Positions 25,603-33,599 of a stretch of 64,000 bases of DNA are shown here, piece by piece. The position numbers and the translations under genes are program-made. The first letter of the stretch is position 1, and each line of letters starts with the position of its first letter. Origin of the DNA: a virus; IMG/VR virus record IMGVR_UViG_3300038441_001309, positions 62,001 through 126,000 of that record; one strand, given 5' to 3'. A model generated the notes under the pieces. The model was not told where the DNA came from and made no database searches. It saw nothing but the letters and a program-made list of their open reading frames with translations.

Positions 25603-26969
25603 ACTGCCACCGGTGCGCCGATCTTCGGCCCATGGTCATAGTTGATGAGTTCGAAGTCTTCAACCTTGAAGTCCTCGATACGCTTGACATCTGGGTTGAT
25701 GTTGACCCATGGCAGAGGACGATCGCCCTTCTGTTCCAGCAGGGTCTTCGCCGCTTCGATGTGGTTCTTGTAGAGGTGTAGGTTGCCGTTGACCAGAACG
25801 AATTCGCCTGGATGCATGTTCACCACCTGGGCCACCATGCGGGTCAGCAAAGCGTACTGGGTGATGTTGAATGGACGCCCGAGGAAGCTGTCGTTCGAAC
25901 GCATGTAGAGCAGGCAGCTCAGTTTGCGAGTGGGGACACGTTTGGACTCTGCAAACTCGTAGATGAATTCGTAGAAGTCCGGCGAACGGAACCCACGGCC
26001 ATTGCGGGCCTCGATCCAGTCTTCCGCCTCTTTCTTGAGGGAGGACTTGCCCTGAATGCGCTCATCCCACTCGTCCCAGTGTTCGGACTCAGTGATGTCG
26101 CTCAGCACCTCGTCCCATGGACGACGCTCAGTGTCGAACTGGAACAGGGTGTGACAAGGGCGCAGGGCCATCTGGTCCAGATCAGGCACATGCCAGGCGT
26201 TGACGATAATACCGCGATCGTCTGGTTTGTTGATGAGCTGGTCGATGACGTTCTGCAGCTGATCGATCTTGCGCTCAACGATGGCTACCTTGGCACTGCT
26301 CTTGATCCGAGTACCGGTGCGTATCATGCGGCGGCCTCGACCACGCCGTCCACGTCCAGGAGTGTGCTGGGAGTTGCCAGACTCTTTCAGTACACCGACA
26401 AAGCGGTAGCCGCGTTTGACGTAGCCTTCAACCTCACTCAAGGTAACGCGACGAGTATCGACGATGCTGCGCCACTGCTGACCGTACACAGGACCCAGTT
26501 CACCGTCGAGTAGTTCATGGGTGTGGATGTTGAAGTTCTCAAGCATCAGCTCATGGGCTTCAACATCCATCACCGCATTCGGATGCATCTCCATCCAAAT
26601 GTCGACGTACTGATCGACGGCCTCTTTCTGGATCTTGCCTTCTTCGCACTTACGCTTGAAGATCTCCAGGCGCTCCTTGTAGGTATACTCACGTCCCCAC
26701 ACTTCAGTGCCAGGCTTGACCCATTCATCCCACACATGGCACTTGTGTTCCTTGAGGAACTTCAGGCGAGTAGAGCCCGAGATGATCCAGATCAACTCAG
26801 CCACGTTGATCTTGAACGGGGTGAACTTCGCATTCTCATGTGGATGACCTGCTTCGAGGTCCCAGCGGTCAATATGGCCGAACTGTGCCAGGGTGCCGAC
26901 CCCAGTACGATCGGAGCGCTCCACGCCGTTTTCCAGCAGGTTACGGATGGTTGCTTGCAATTTGTTCAT
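25599..26969 (-). CDS. thyA: Thymidylate synthase with large insertions
   Basis: 456 aa against about 264 in E. coli. Makes dTMP from dUMP with methylene-tetrahydrofolate. Clear landmarks: DRTGVGTLAQFGH near the N-terminus, GELGPVYGQQWR, DRGIIVNAWHVPDLDQMAL, the nucleophile Cys272 in RPCHTLFQF, RSNDSFLGRPFNI, and the C-terminus GAPVAV. Extra length lies in three insertions (about res. 90-150, 170-232 and 280-345), the second very Arg-rich (PGRGRRGRGRRM). The core residues are intact, so it should be active. Start ATG 26969 after AGGAA. DHFR, which regenerates the folate, is at 36.2 kb. Confidence 0.95.
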   Translation of the reverse strand: MNKLQATIRNLLENGVERSDRTGVGTLAQFGHIDRWDLEAGHPHENAKFTPFKINVAELIWIISGSTRLKFLKEHKCHVWDEWVKPGTEVWGREYTYKERLEIFKRKCEEGKIQKEAVDQYVDIWMEMHPNAVMDVEAHELMLENFNIHTHELLDGELGPVYGQQWRSIVDTRRVTLSEVEGYVKRGYRFVGVLKESGNSQHTPGRGRRGRGRRMIRTGTRIKSSAKVAIVERKIDQLQNVIDQLINKPDDRGIIVNAWHVPDLDQMALRPCHTLFQFDTERRPWDEVLSDITESEHWDEWDERIQGKSSLKKEAEDWIEARNGRGFRSPDFYEFIYEFAESKRVPTRKLSCLLYMRSNDSFLGRPFNITQYALLTRMVAQVVNMHPGEFVLVNGNLHLYKNHIEAAKTLLEQKGDRPLPWVNINPDVKRIEDFKVEDFELINYDHGPKIGAPVAV

Positions 26970-27056
26970 GACGATTCCTAGTGGAGAAAGGAGATAACTG
27001 ATAGACCGCAAATGCCCAGGCTTACGACCAGGACAAGTGCGCATAACCAAGGCTCT

Positions 27057-27524
27057 CTACTTGACGACGGAGAGAGATGGTCTTCCGATTGGGGTTGGTG
27101 GAGTTGGTTCATCCTTTACAGCCTCGTACTCATAGGGAGGGAAGCCAGAGAAGCCCATGGGCGCTTGGCCCGTGTTATTCTCGTCAAGTACAAACGCCTG
27201 CATGAATGCCGCCCAAGGAACGACGACATGTTGATCTACGCCGCCGAAGCGCGCATCGAAGTAGATCCCATACTCGGTATCGCCAAAGCCACGGATAGCT
27301 TCCGGCGACAGGTTGAGGATCACTTGATGGATTTCGGTGTTGTACAGCGGGTGCAGTGTCTTGGTTGCGTATGACTCCAAGAACGGCACATCGATCATCT
27401 GACTGTAGTCAACAACCAGATGGATCTTTTCCAACGTTTCGCGGTTCTCCAGATACCAGGCGTAGTAACCCGAGAACAGACGACGGCAAAGCGAGGTACG
27501 AAAGCGACGATATTCCGGCATCAC
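27057..27524 (-). CDS. SspB-like ClpXP adaptor
   Basis: 155 aa, close to the length of E. coli SspB (165). The order matches SspB: an N-terminal helix (LFSGYYAWYLEN), HLVVDY, IDVPFLESYA, VILNLSPEA, the hallmark FDARFGG followed by VVVPWAAFMQAF, then a Pro-rich linker. The end, GRPSLSVVK, is nearly the ClpX-binding tail of SspB (GRPALRVVK). SspB tethers ssrA-tagged or other substrates to ClpXP. A phage copy could redirect host proteolysis or compete with the host adaptor (inference). GTG 27524 has AAGGA 6 nt upstream; ATG 27521 is an alternative. Confidence 0.85.
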   Translation of the reverse strand: MMPEYRRFRTSLCRRLFSGYYAWYLENRETLEKIHLVVDYSQMIDVPFLESYATKTLHPLYNTEIHQVILNLSPEAIRGFGDTEYGIYFDARFGGVDQHVVVPWAAFMQAFVLDENNTGQAPMGFSGFPPYEYEAVKDEPTPPTPIGRPSLSVVK

Positions 27525-27549
27525 ATGAATTCCTTCGGTTAGTCAAGTC

Positions 27550-27574
27550 GATAATTTAGGTTTGTAAATCAGTT
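27550..27574 (-). promoter_or_regulatory. Candidate phage promoter element
   Basis: Minus strand AACTGATTTAC then AAACCTAAATTATC, 26 nt before the SspB-like gene and preceded by a T-rich tract as at 10639. Confidence 0.45.
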
Positions 27575-27596
27575 GAAACAAAAGAAAATCCTAGAC

Positions 27597-27624
27597 CATA
27601 AACCTCCTCCCCGTAGGGAGGAGG
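27597..27624 (-). terminator. Hairpin followed by TTTATGG (minus)
   Basis: CCTCCTCCC/GGGAGGAGG perfect 9-bp stem, loop CGTA (27603-27624). On the minus strand TTTATGG follows. Confidence 0.75.
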
Positions 27625-27631
27625 CAGGCGG

Positions 27632-28321
27632 TTACTTCTTGACTGCGACCTTGCCCAAGTTCTTCTTGTTCACGGCTTTGGCGTGATTGCCGAACGCGTG
27701 ATTGAAGACTGCCTCGCGCGCCTTGTCATTGGCGATCAGTTCACGGCCAGCCACTTCGAAATGGGTACGGCCTTCTTCTGCCACTGGTCCACTGCTCTTG
27801 ACAGGTTTGGTCTTCCATTGCGATGGCTGGTCGTGATGGCGCTCGCGCTCCACTTCCAATCGTGGCTCCTGCACTTGGCCAAACCCGATGCCGATCTCTG
27901 GGAAGAAGCAGTTGGAGATAACCTTAATGCGGCCGATGGACAGTTCGGCAACACTGTCGTCTGGTATCACCTCGTACAGGGCCAGGGTGAAGGACTTGCG
28001 TTTGTCCTGGTCGAACTGGTCACGGCGCAGGGTGGTGTTGGTCAGTTGCTCCTGGAACACGGACAGGTTGGCTGCCATGGTTGCCGGTATACCCAGGCGC
28101 ACCGTGAAAGCGTTCGGATCGCGGTTGCTTTCGCCGAACTCCCGGCGACCATCGCGACCCAGATCAACTGGCGGGCGCGGGTGTTTGACGGCCCAATCGA
28201 AATAGTTGATCGACACCACGTTCTCTTCGAAGAGAGTACGCAATGCCTTCTCGTAACCTTCCATATCCTCGTGATCGGTGGACAACACCATCAGTCGGAC
28301 TTGAACTTCTTTGTTTTCCAT
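27632..28321 (-). CDS. Hypothetical protein
   Basis: 229 aa. Beta-rich first 150 residues; the last 90 are charged and end with a basic tail (KKNLGKVAVKK). Not recognised. Start ATG 28321 after AGGAG. Bracketed by terminators on both sides, so a single-gene unit. Confidence 0.8.
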   Translation of the reverse strand: MENKEVQVRLMVLSTDHEDMEGYEKALRTLFEENVVSINYFDWAVKHPRPPVDLGRDGRREFGESNRDPNAFTVRLGIPATMAANLSVFQEQLTNTTLRRDQFDQDKRKSFTLALYEVIPDDSVAELSIGRIKVISNCFFPEIGIGFGQVQEPRLEVERERHHDQPSQWKTKPVKSSGPVAEEGRTHFEVAGRELIANDKAREAVFNHAFGNHAKAVNKKNLGKVAVKK

Positions 28322-28336
28322 TTCTGCTCCTGGGGT

Positions 28337-28376
28337 CATAAAGCAAAGGAGGGAGGTACCTCAATAGATACCTCCC
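28337..28376 (-). terminator. Hairpin with TTTATG downstream (minus)
   Basis: GGGAGGTA (28351-28358) pairs with TACCTCCC (28369-28376). TTTATG lies 10 nt further on the minus strand. Confidence 0.65.
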
Positions 28377-28388
28377 AAAATTGACAGA

Positions 28389-28955
28389 TCAATACGCCCG
28401 GATGTGGTGACGGATCTGCTCCTCTGTCCTGCGCAAAGACGGGAAAGAGGCAAAGCATGCGGCTAGTTGTTGTATCGCTACGACGCGGATAAAATCCGGT
28501 TCCCTGAGAACAGCTCCTTGAGAATCTGACACAACGGAGACGTTCAGAACTTGTCTGGCGATTGCGGTACAGGTTCTACCAAATGCCTGGAAATCTTCCC
28601 GACGATTGTGACTTAAGAAGTCCTGCACCATGTAGGTCATCTCGACATCGTTAAAGACCTCGAATAAGACCCACCACGTTTTACGGTCAGCTGCAACCTC
28701 AACGTGTTCTTCCATTTTCCGATCAAATCGCCTAAGCGTATCATTAGAACCTACACGTTCCATGATCGCCGTTTCCGCAATGGCACTGAGTGCCAACATC
28801 CTTTTCCAACGCTTACCCTCTTCCGTGAAGTGGCGATAGACGAAAGAGAACAGTCGTCTTAACCCTAGTCGGTGAGTTAAACGCAAGGTGGCCAAAGTGA
28901 AGCGCCCTGCGGTGATCGTGTCCCCCGTTACCTTGGTGTAAAACGACTTGTCCAT
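28389..28955 (-). CDS. Hypothetical helical protein
   Basis: 188 aa, helical and basic, with FGRTCTAIARQVLNV and a C-terminal SLRRTEEQIRHHIRAY. Not recognised. AGGAC upstream of ATG 28955. Single gene between hairpins. Confidence 0.75.
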   Translation of the reverse strand: MDKSFYTKVTGDTITAGRFTLATLRLTHRLGLRRLFSFVYRHFTEEGKRWKRMLALSAIAETAIMERVGSNDTLRRFDRKMEEHVEVAADRKTWWVLFEVFNDVEMTYMVQDFLSHNRREDFQAFGRTCTAIARQVLNVSVVSDSQGAVLREPDFIRVVAIQQLAACFASFPSLRRTEEQIRHHIRAY

Positions 28956-28997
28956 GGTAAAGGTCCTGGCCGAGCTACAAAAAATTAACAGTGGTAA

Positions 28998-29015
28998 GGG
29001 GGGATTCCTCCCCCC
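28998..29015 (-). terminator. G6/C6 hairpin
   Basis: GGGGGG...CCCCCC stem with a short loop just after the stop of the gene at 29027. No TATG directly beside it. Confidence 0.5.
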
Positions 29016-29026
29016 AAACTCAACTG

Positions 29027-29890
29027 TTACCCTTGGGCTGCACCCATACCGATGGTGCTGGCAAGTCTTTTGAGCAGGCCAGGTTTCTCAGGCGCCGACA
29101 GATCAACCGGCTGTTGCTCAACCTGGACAGGTTCCGGTGCCGCATCGATCACGTCTTCTTTCACGGCGCGTTTGCTCAGCACGTAGGACTTCAGGTCTTC
29201 GAACCGATCGCTTGGGAAAGCTTGCAGTTCTTTGTGGCCTGGGTCTGCGTGCTCCACGAAGTGTTCCAGGCACGCCGAGATGATGCCCGGAGTGACTTTC
29301 TTCTTGTGAGGGCGCCATGCGGTGCGCTCTTCGTGCTTGTAACCCCATACCGGCGGTTCTTCGCCCAGGTAGAACTTCACCAGGGAATCGGAGGCAACGG
29401 CCAGGGTGAAGTTCCCGTCCATTGCATCCAGGGCTTCAATGTCGCCGTCCAGGATCTGGAAGTTGGTTTCGATTGGCTGGGCGAACACGCCCACGCCGTT
29501 GGCGAAGTCGGCAACGCGGTAGCCAGAGCCGAAGGTGTGACGCCAGATGGCCTGGGTCATGGTTGGACCCATCGGCAGGTCGTCGGTTATCATCATGTCA
29601 CTTTTGGCCAGATACTCCTTGACCGTGGTGACGATCTTGTCGACCACGAACTTGTGGTCAATGCCGACGCCCTTGCGGGACTGCAGTCGGCCGTGCAGGG
29701 CGAAACGCTCTTTGGTGCGCTCACCGGTTTTGGTGTTGGTAGCGGTCACGTAGAAGCGGAAGCAGCTTTCGTGATCATCCATCTTTTTAGCGTCGGTGTT
29801 ACCCGCTTCGATGGCGTACAGATTCAACCCTTCGAGAACCGGAACCGTCTCGGCGATGTTGAGTAGGATAACTGGTTTTGGTTCAGTCAT
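29027..29890 (-). CDS. Hypothetical protein
   Basis: 287 aa. Begins with a hydrophobic strand (KPVILLNIAETVPVLEG). The last 40 residues are Pro/Glu/Val-rich then a short basic-hydrophobic end (LLKRLASTIGMG), which may be an anchoring helix. Not recognised. GGAGAG upstream of ATG 29890. Confidence 0.8.
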   Translation of the reverse strand: MTEPKPVILLNIAETVPVLEGLNLYAIEAGNTDAKKMDDHESCFRFYVTATNTKTGERTKERFALHGRLQSRKGVGIDHKFVVDKIVTTVKEYLAKSDMMITDDLPMGPTMTQAIWRHTFGSGYRVADFANGVGVFAQPIETNFQILDGDIEALDAMDGNFTLAVASDSLVKFYLGEEPPVWGYKHEERTAWRPHKKKVTPGIISACLEHFVEHADPGHKELQAFPSDRFEDLKSYVLSKRAVKEDVIDAAPEPVQVEQQPVDLSAPEKPGLLKRLASTIGMGAAQG

Positions 29891-29903
29891 TTGCTCTCTC
29901 CGT

Positions 29904-29930
29904 CGACGCAGGCGATAAGGCTCAGCGTCG
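29904..29930 (-). terminator. Weak hairpin
   Basis: CGACGC (29904-29909) pairs with GCGTCG (29925-29930) between two minus genes; a TTAT lies in the loop, not after the stem. Function uncertain. Confidence 0.3.
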
Positions 29931-30482
29931 TCACGTCAGAATAGTGTCTATTACCTCCCCTCGGCTCTCTCGAATCTCTTCAAGGAACCTGATCACCCAC
30001 ATGCTGCGGTCAGCGGTTCTAACCAATGGGTTAGGGCAACGCTTGCCGTACACGTAGTAGTGAGCCAATGGGAGGGTTGAGTTCAGTAACCGAGCCAAGA
30101 TTTCAGGATATGTCTTGTACTTGAGTGCTATCGCATATTTGATTTCATGCTTGAACGACTCAAGGGTCACCTTCGGCAACGATGATCCACGCTTACGCGC
30201 TTCAAATCCATTACACGTCCTAAAATAGTCATCGGTCATACCCGTTGACAACCACCACCAAAATCCTTCAAGGGTCTTGAAATAACCAATGGGCTTTAGC
30301 TCTGCCGAGTAAGGCCCCTTGACAAGGATCAGTCTAGGGTTGTCAGTTGGTGTTCTGTCGTACAGGTTACTAGCCTCCCTGCCGACAACTGTGTTTCCCC
30401 CGGTATACACGTTTATGTGCGTGATACCATCCATGCTGGGATCTAAGGTGATCCCGTTTCGAATAATGGGTTCTTGAAGCAT
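29931..30482 (-). CDS. NADAR-like (YbiA-like) protein
   Basis: 183 aa. The order of motifs fits the NADAR fold: EASNLYDRTP (SNxY/F), then YFKTLEGFWWW with the conserved Glu of the YxTxEH region, then a long helix with KYAIALKYKTYPEILARLL, and a late Trp (SMWVIRFLEEIRE). NADAR proteins cleave N-glycosidic bonds, in riboflavin intermediates or in ADP-ribosylated guanine set by DarT-type toxins. A phage copy could reverse such defence marks (inference). The usual His after the Glu is Gly here. AAGGAG precedes ATG 30482. Confidence 0.55.
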   Translation of the reverse strand: MLQEPIIRNGITLDPSMDGITHINVYTGGNTVVGREASNLYDRTPTDNPRLILVKGPYSAELKPIGYFKTLEGFWWWLSTGMTDDYFRTCNGFEARKRGSSLPKVTLESFKHEIKYAIALKYKTYPEILARLLNSTLPLAHYYVYGKRCPNPLVRTADRSMWVIRFLEEIRESRGEVIDTILT

Positions 30483-30495
30483 TCATTGCTCCTTA

Positions 30496-30531
30496 GGACA
30501 ACCAGGCCGATCTGTGCCGACTGAGTTGTCC
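30496..30531 (-). promoter_or_regulatory. Leader stem-loop before NADAR-like gene
   Basis: Minus strand GGACAAC ... GTTGTCC, a 7-bp stem ending directly before TAAGGAGCA and the ATG. It may end the upstream unit or modulate translation. Confidence 0.4.
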
Positions 30532-30544
30532 GATAGTGGAAGTG

Positions 30545-31000
30545 TTACAGACCTGATGCTTGTGCCAGCACCTGACCTGGAGTAAGAACGTTCTTACGCT
30601 CATACTCTGCTTCCGCCTGTTGACGAACCAAGTATGCAGTGGCTAGACTGCGTACATCCTCTTTGGTTTCGTATGGACAGGTTACGTGGTACGGATAGAA
30701 GCCTGCCTTCTTGTAGACTCCCACCATCCCCGTTGGATTTTGTTTATCGCGACGCTCACGCTTACGCAAGGCATTGCCCGTGCGAATAACCCCGTGCTCC
30801 TGTTGCAGTGTCTCCAACGCCAACTTCAGTGGCTCCAAACCGTTGTCGTTGTAGATGCCGAAATAGTGCGTAACTTGCTTGCCCTTGACAACGAGATATT
30901 GCCGGTTACCGTTCTTGGTCAAACGCAGATACCGAATGTACGGAATGATCCCTACCTCTGGAATGAAGAGGCGACGGTCACTCAAACGAAAAGCTGGCAT
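30545..31000 (-). CDS. Hypothetical protein, AP2-like segment
   Basis: 151 aa. A basic middle (GNALRKRERRDKQN) leads into PTGMVGVYKKAGFYPYHV, which resembles the three-strand start of the AP2 DNA-binding domain of phage homing-type proteins; the helix after it (LATAYLVRQQAEAEYE) fits too. No nuclease domain was recognised. GGGGGAG precedes the ATG. Confidence 0.6.
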   Translation of the reverse strand: MPAFRLSDRRLFIPEVGIIPYIRYLRLTKNGNRQYLVVKGKQVTHYFGIYNDNGLEPLKLALETLQQEHGVIRTGNALRKRERRDKQNPTGMVGVYKKAGFYPYHVTCPYETKEDVRSLATAYLVRQQAEAEYERKNVLTPGQVLAQASGL

Positions 31001-31061
31001 AGTTACAACTCCCCCAGTAAATGGGTAAAATATCTAAAAGGATGGATCGAGGCTAAGCGAC

Positions 31062-31550
31062 TTATTCGTCGTTAGGATCGATTGGTTCGCCGTCTTCGTC
31101 GGCGTCACCGAAGCCCGCTTCGACATTGATCTCGTCGTCGTAGGGGTCGTCGATTTTGTCTGGCATGTCCACTGCACGAACGTATTCGCTCAGCAGATCG
31201 TACCAGTAGTCGTAGCGCTCGTCGATGGCTACAACGTCCAGCGGGTCCTGTTCAGCCACACCGTCAGGCAGGGTGAACTCACCGTTACGGCCAAAGATGG
31301 CCCAACCCATGACGTTGAACACGGCGATGTGCTCAATGCCATTCTCATCGAGGCCATAAGCAAGCTCGCCCTCAGCGTGCTTGACGATGTTTGGCTTGAT
31401 GAGGTCTTCGGGGATGTGGAAGTACGGCAGGCTTCCAGATTGCAGGGCTTCGATGTCAACCCCCATGTTTTCCACCAGGGCATCGAAGGTAGTGCGGATG
31501 CGTTCGAGCGCTGTGTTATTCAGATGCTCGTCGATGGAACGTACAGTCAT
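31062..31550 (-). CDS. Acidic hypothetical protein
   Basis: 162 aa, net strongly acidic; the last 35 residues are almost all Asp/Glu/Gly/Pro (FGDADEDGEPIDPNDE). Such tails occur in DNA-mimic proteins, but nothing here proves that role. Start ATG 31550 after AAGGA. Confidence 0.75.
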   Translation of the reverse strand: MTVRSIDEHLNNTALERIRTTFDALVENMGVDIEALQSGSLPYFHIPEDLIKPNIVKHAEGELAYGLDENGIEHIAVFNVMGWAIFGRNGEFTLPDGVAEQDPLDVVAIDERYDYWYDLLSEYVRAVDMPDKIDDPYDDEINVEAGFGDADEDGEPIDPNDE

Positions 31551-31594
31551 GAAACTAATTCCTTGTAGGTATTGGACAATAAGAAAAACCAATC

Positions 31595-32259
31595 ATTACT
31601 GACGGTCATTCAGAGTGATAATTCAGGTCTGAGATTTGGTTTAAACGGGCCAAGGGCATAAGTAAACGTGTACCCGACGAGTACCCTACCGGACTCAAGG
31701 CCACACAAGCTCTCAGTGAAACCAACCAGCCGTCAGCCTGCTGGTGGTGCTAGAGAGTCAAGGAAGCAGCTCTTCACGTATCCCCCACGGGGACGTGTTG
31801 GCCTTACTTGGACTGGGGGTACCGCCGGGGGGTCACTACCTAGGTCTGGGTGCGCTCAAGGGCTGAGTCCGTGGGAACTCAGTTTAACCCAAGGCTACAC
31901 GAGCAGAACATCTGTGCAGATATACAAGAGAAAACCGGAGGTCTCTTAATGGGGTCCATTTAAACCCCCTGCTTTCGGCAATGCGGCCTGTGAGTTTGTC
32001 AGGCAGTCGCTTGGAAAGTATTCAGGTTTGGATTAGGCGATTTGCCAATCCCAGCCAACACACTTTTCCATACCAGCCTCGCACACCCGGTACACGTTTC
32101 CACAAGCCCGACCCCAACGGTCCAAGGCAAGAGAACGGTAGTGTTCCGCGTGAGCACAACTGGTATTGCGACCACTGACCCGATTAGCAATGCTAACCAG
32201 TAAAGCCAGTAGTTCGTGGGATGCTCCTATTTCACTTATGGGCCGGATTTGATAGTGGG
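31595..32259. other. Gene-poor region with several hairpins
   Basis: No open frame here has both a good Shine-Dalgarno and a protein-like composition. Stem-loops are seen at 31775-31797 (CACGT..CCCC/GGGG..ACGTG), 31863-31882 (CTGAGT/ACTCAG) and 31951-31968 (GGGGT/ACCCC). TTATG-type motifs occur near 31652 (minus), 32236 and 32262 (plus). No tRNA was recognised. Confidence 0.5.
31617..31641 (-). promoter_or_regulatory. Candidate phage promoter element
   Basis: Minus strand AACCAAATCTC then AGACCTGAATTATC, 67 nt upstream of ATG 31550. The best consensus copy; nearly the same as at 59844. Confidence 0.45.
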
Positions 32260-32544
32260 CTATGCCGGCGTTACACCCTTGAGTTCAAAAGGTCTTCTCG
32301 GACTGTGCGCGACCCCAGCTGTCCATACACTGTCCTTTACAGTGCGGTACGGTTGAAGGCGCGCAGGTACCGGTCGACACAGCCCCGCACATGGTCGGGA
32401 GAACTTGGAACCAGGCTCATAGTCGGCCTCATAGTCGAAGTCGACGCCGCTCACGGCATCGCACTCAACCACAGGCATGGCGACCTCGCGCAAAAGCGCC
32501 CTCGCCAGAGCCATTCCAAACCCTCCCACGATCAGTGTTCGCAT
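32260..32544 (-). CDS. Possible small protein, uncertain
   Basis: 94 aa. The start is convincing (AAGGAT, then MRTLIVGGFGMALARALL, like the first strand-turn-helix of a Rossmann fold), but the C-terminal half is Arg/Pro/Cys-rich and unlike a folded protein. Possibly a truncated or decaying gene. Confidence 0.45.
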   Translation of the reverse strand: MRTLIVGGFGMALARALLREVAMPVVECDAVSGVDFDYEADYEPGSKFSRPCAGLCRPVPARLQPYRTVKDSVWTAGVAHSPRRPFELKGVTPA

Positions 32545-32587
32545 CGTGCGATCCTTATAATTCCTGCTAATACATCTAGCAAGGCCC

Positions 32588-32845
32588 TTAGAAGGTTAAT
32601 GCAACCTTACCAATCTGCTCTGCCGGATACCAGAGCACGGGGCCAAACTTGAAGGCCGCACCTGGATGGATCTTCAGGAACTCATCCTTGATCTTGCGCA
32701 GAGCATGGTCAGCACACAGGGCTTCCACATTGACGGTCAGATGCTCGGTAGCAAACTCACCACCTTCATCTACACCCTCAGGACCATTGGCCACCAGATA
32801 GGTGATAGAGAAGTTGACCTTGGCTGGCCATTGACGCATTACCAT
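32588..32845 (-). CDS. Small hypothetical protein
   Basis: 85 aa, begins MVMRQWPAKVNFSITYLV. Not recognised. Start at 32845 sits in GTT-TGA-A-ATG, in which TGA is the stop of the preceding gene; GGAG is 8 nt upstream. Confidence 0.75.
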   Translation of the reverse strand: MVMRQWPAKVNFSITYLVANGPEGVDEGGEFATEHLTVNVEALCADHALRKIKDEFLKIHPGAAFKFGPVLWYPAEQIGKVALTF

Positions 32846-32846
32846 T

Positions 32847-33353
32847 TCAAACGCTCCAAATAGTGCCGCCCAGAATACGGGCAAGGCGAACAAAACGAGT
32901 GGCCGAATGCTCTTCCAACAACCGCGCCCCAACCACAATAGAATTGAAGCAGGCATGTGGGTCGAGGTTTGCGCTGAACTTCTTGATCAGCTCACGATCG
33001 TTGAAGGTCAGACATTGGCCGCGGGCATCGGGGTAGGACTTCATGACCATGGTGATCGGAATGACACCAGAGTGACCAGACGAGATCTGCACAGCTCGAT
33101 AATGATGCGGCTTGAGGAAGTCCAGAATCTCCTGAACCTGGTCCAAGTCCGCATAGTGGGCGCGAGTCATGAAGTCTTCTTTGGTGCGAGTGTACTCAAC
33201 ACCAGTGCGGGGATCAACGTAGGTCACAAGCTGCGGCATCTTGTCACGACGCAACTGACCAGCCGGCAGACTCACAGCAGTAACGAAGTAGATCGCTCCA
33301 TCAATCTGCATCGGGGAATAACGACAAACCAACCACGGATCTTCAGCACGCAT
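32847..33353 (-). CDS. Hypothetical protein
   Basis: 168 aa with a mixed fold; contains YVDPRTGVEYTRTKEDFM. Not recognised. Starts in the same GTT-TGA-A-ATG junction as the next gene, with GGGGG upstream. Confidence 0.75.
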   Translation of the reverse strand: MRAEDPWLVCRYSPMQIDGAIYFVTAVSLPAGQLRRDKMPQLVTYVDPRTGVEYTRTKEDFMTRAHYADLDQVQEILDFLKPHHYRAVQISSGHSGVIPITMVMKSYPDARGQCLTFNDRELIKKFSANLDPHACFNSIVVGARLLEEHSATRFVRLARILGGTIWSV

Positions 33354-33354
33354 T

Positions 33355-33597
33355 TCAAACCCCCAGAGACAGTGTCTTCTTACGCATGGTCAACCCCCAG
33401 TTACAGCCCTGCATCCAGAGAGCAAGCTCTGCCGCAGTACCTCCCTTCTGCTCGAAGCGCTTGCGAATGCGCTCTTCGATGTCGGGCGGGGTAACATCGG
33501 TAAGGACCACGTCGACCTTGTCGTCACCAATACCAATGGTCAGAGCATTTGCACGCCCTTCGCTAAGTTGCAGTCTGGACATTTCAAACCCTGCCAT
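33355..33597 (-). CDS. Small hypothetical protein
   Basis: 80 aa from ATG 33597 (or 75 from ATG 33582, which lies in the same GTTTGAAATG context as the two following genes). Contains a charged helix (IEERIRKRFEQKGG). Not recognised; last 25 residues include WMQGCNWGLTMRKK. Confidence 0.7.
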   Translation of the reverse strand: MAGFEMSRLQLSEGRANALTIGIGDDKVDVVLTDVTPPDIEERIRKRFEQKGGTAAELALWMQGCNWGLTMRKKTLSLGV

Positions 33598-33599
33598 AA

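Noticed and set aside
25599-26969. Intein or homing endonuclease inside thymidylate synthase
   Set aside because: The insertions are short, lack Cys/Ser at the start and His-Asn at the end, and show no nuclease motif; they look like loop expansions.
31668-31949. 93-codon open frame in the gene-poor region
   Set aside because: No Shine-Dalgarno, composition rich in Ser/Pro/Arg/Gly without protein-like periodicity, and it crosses several hairpins.
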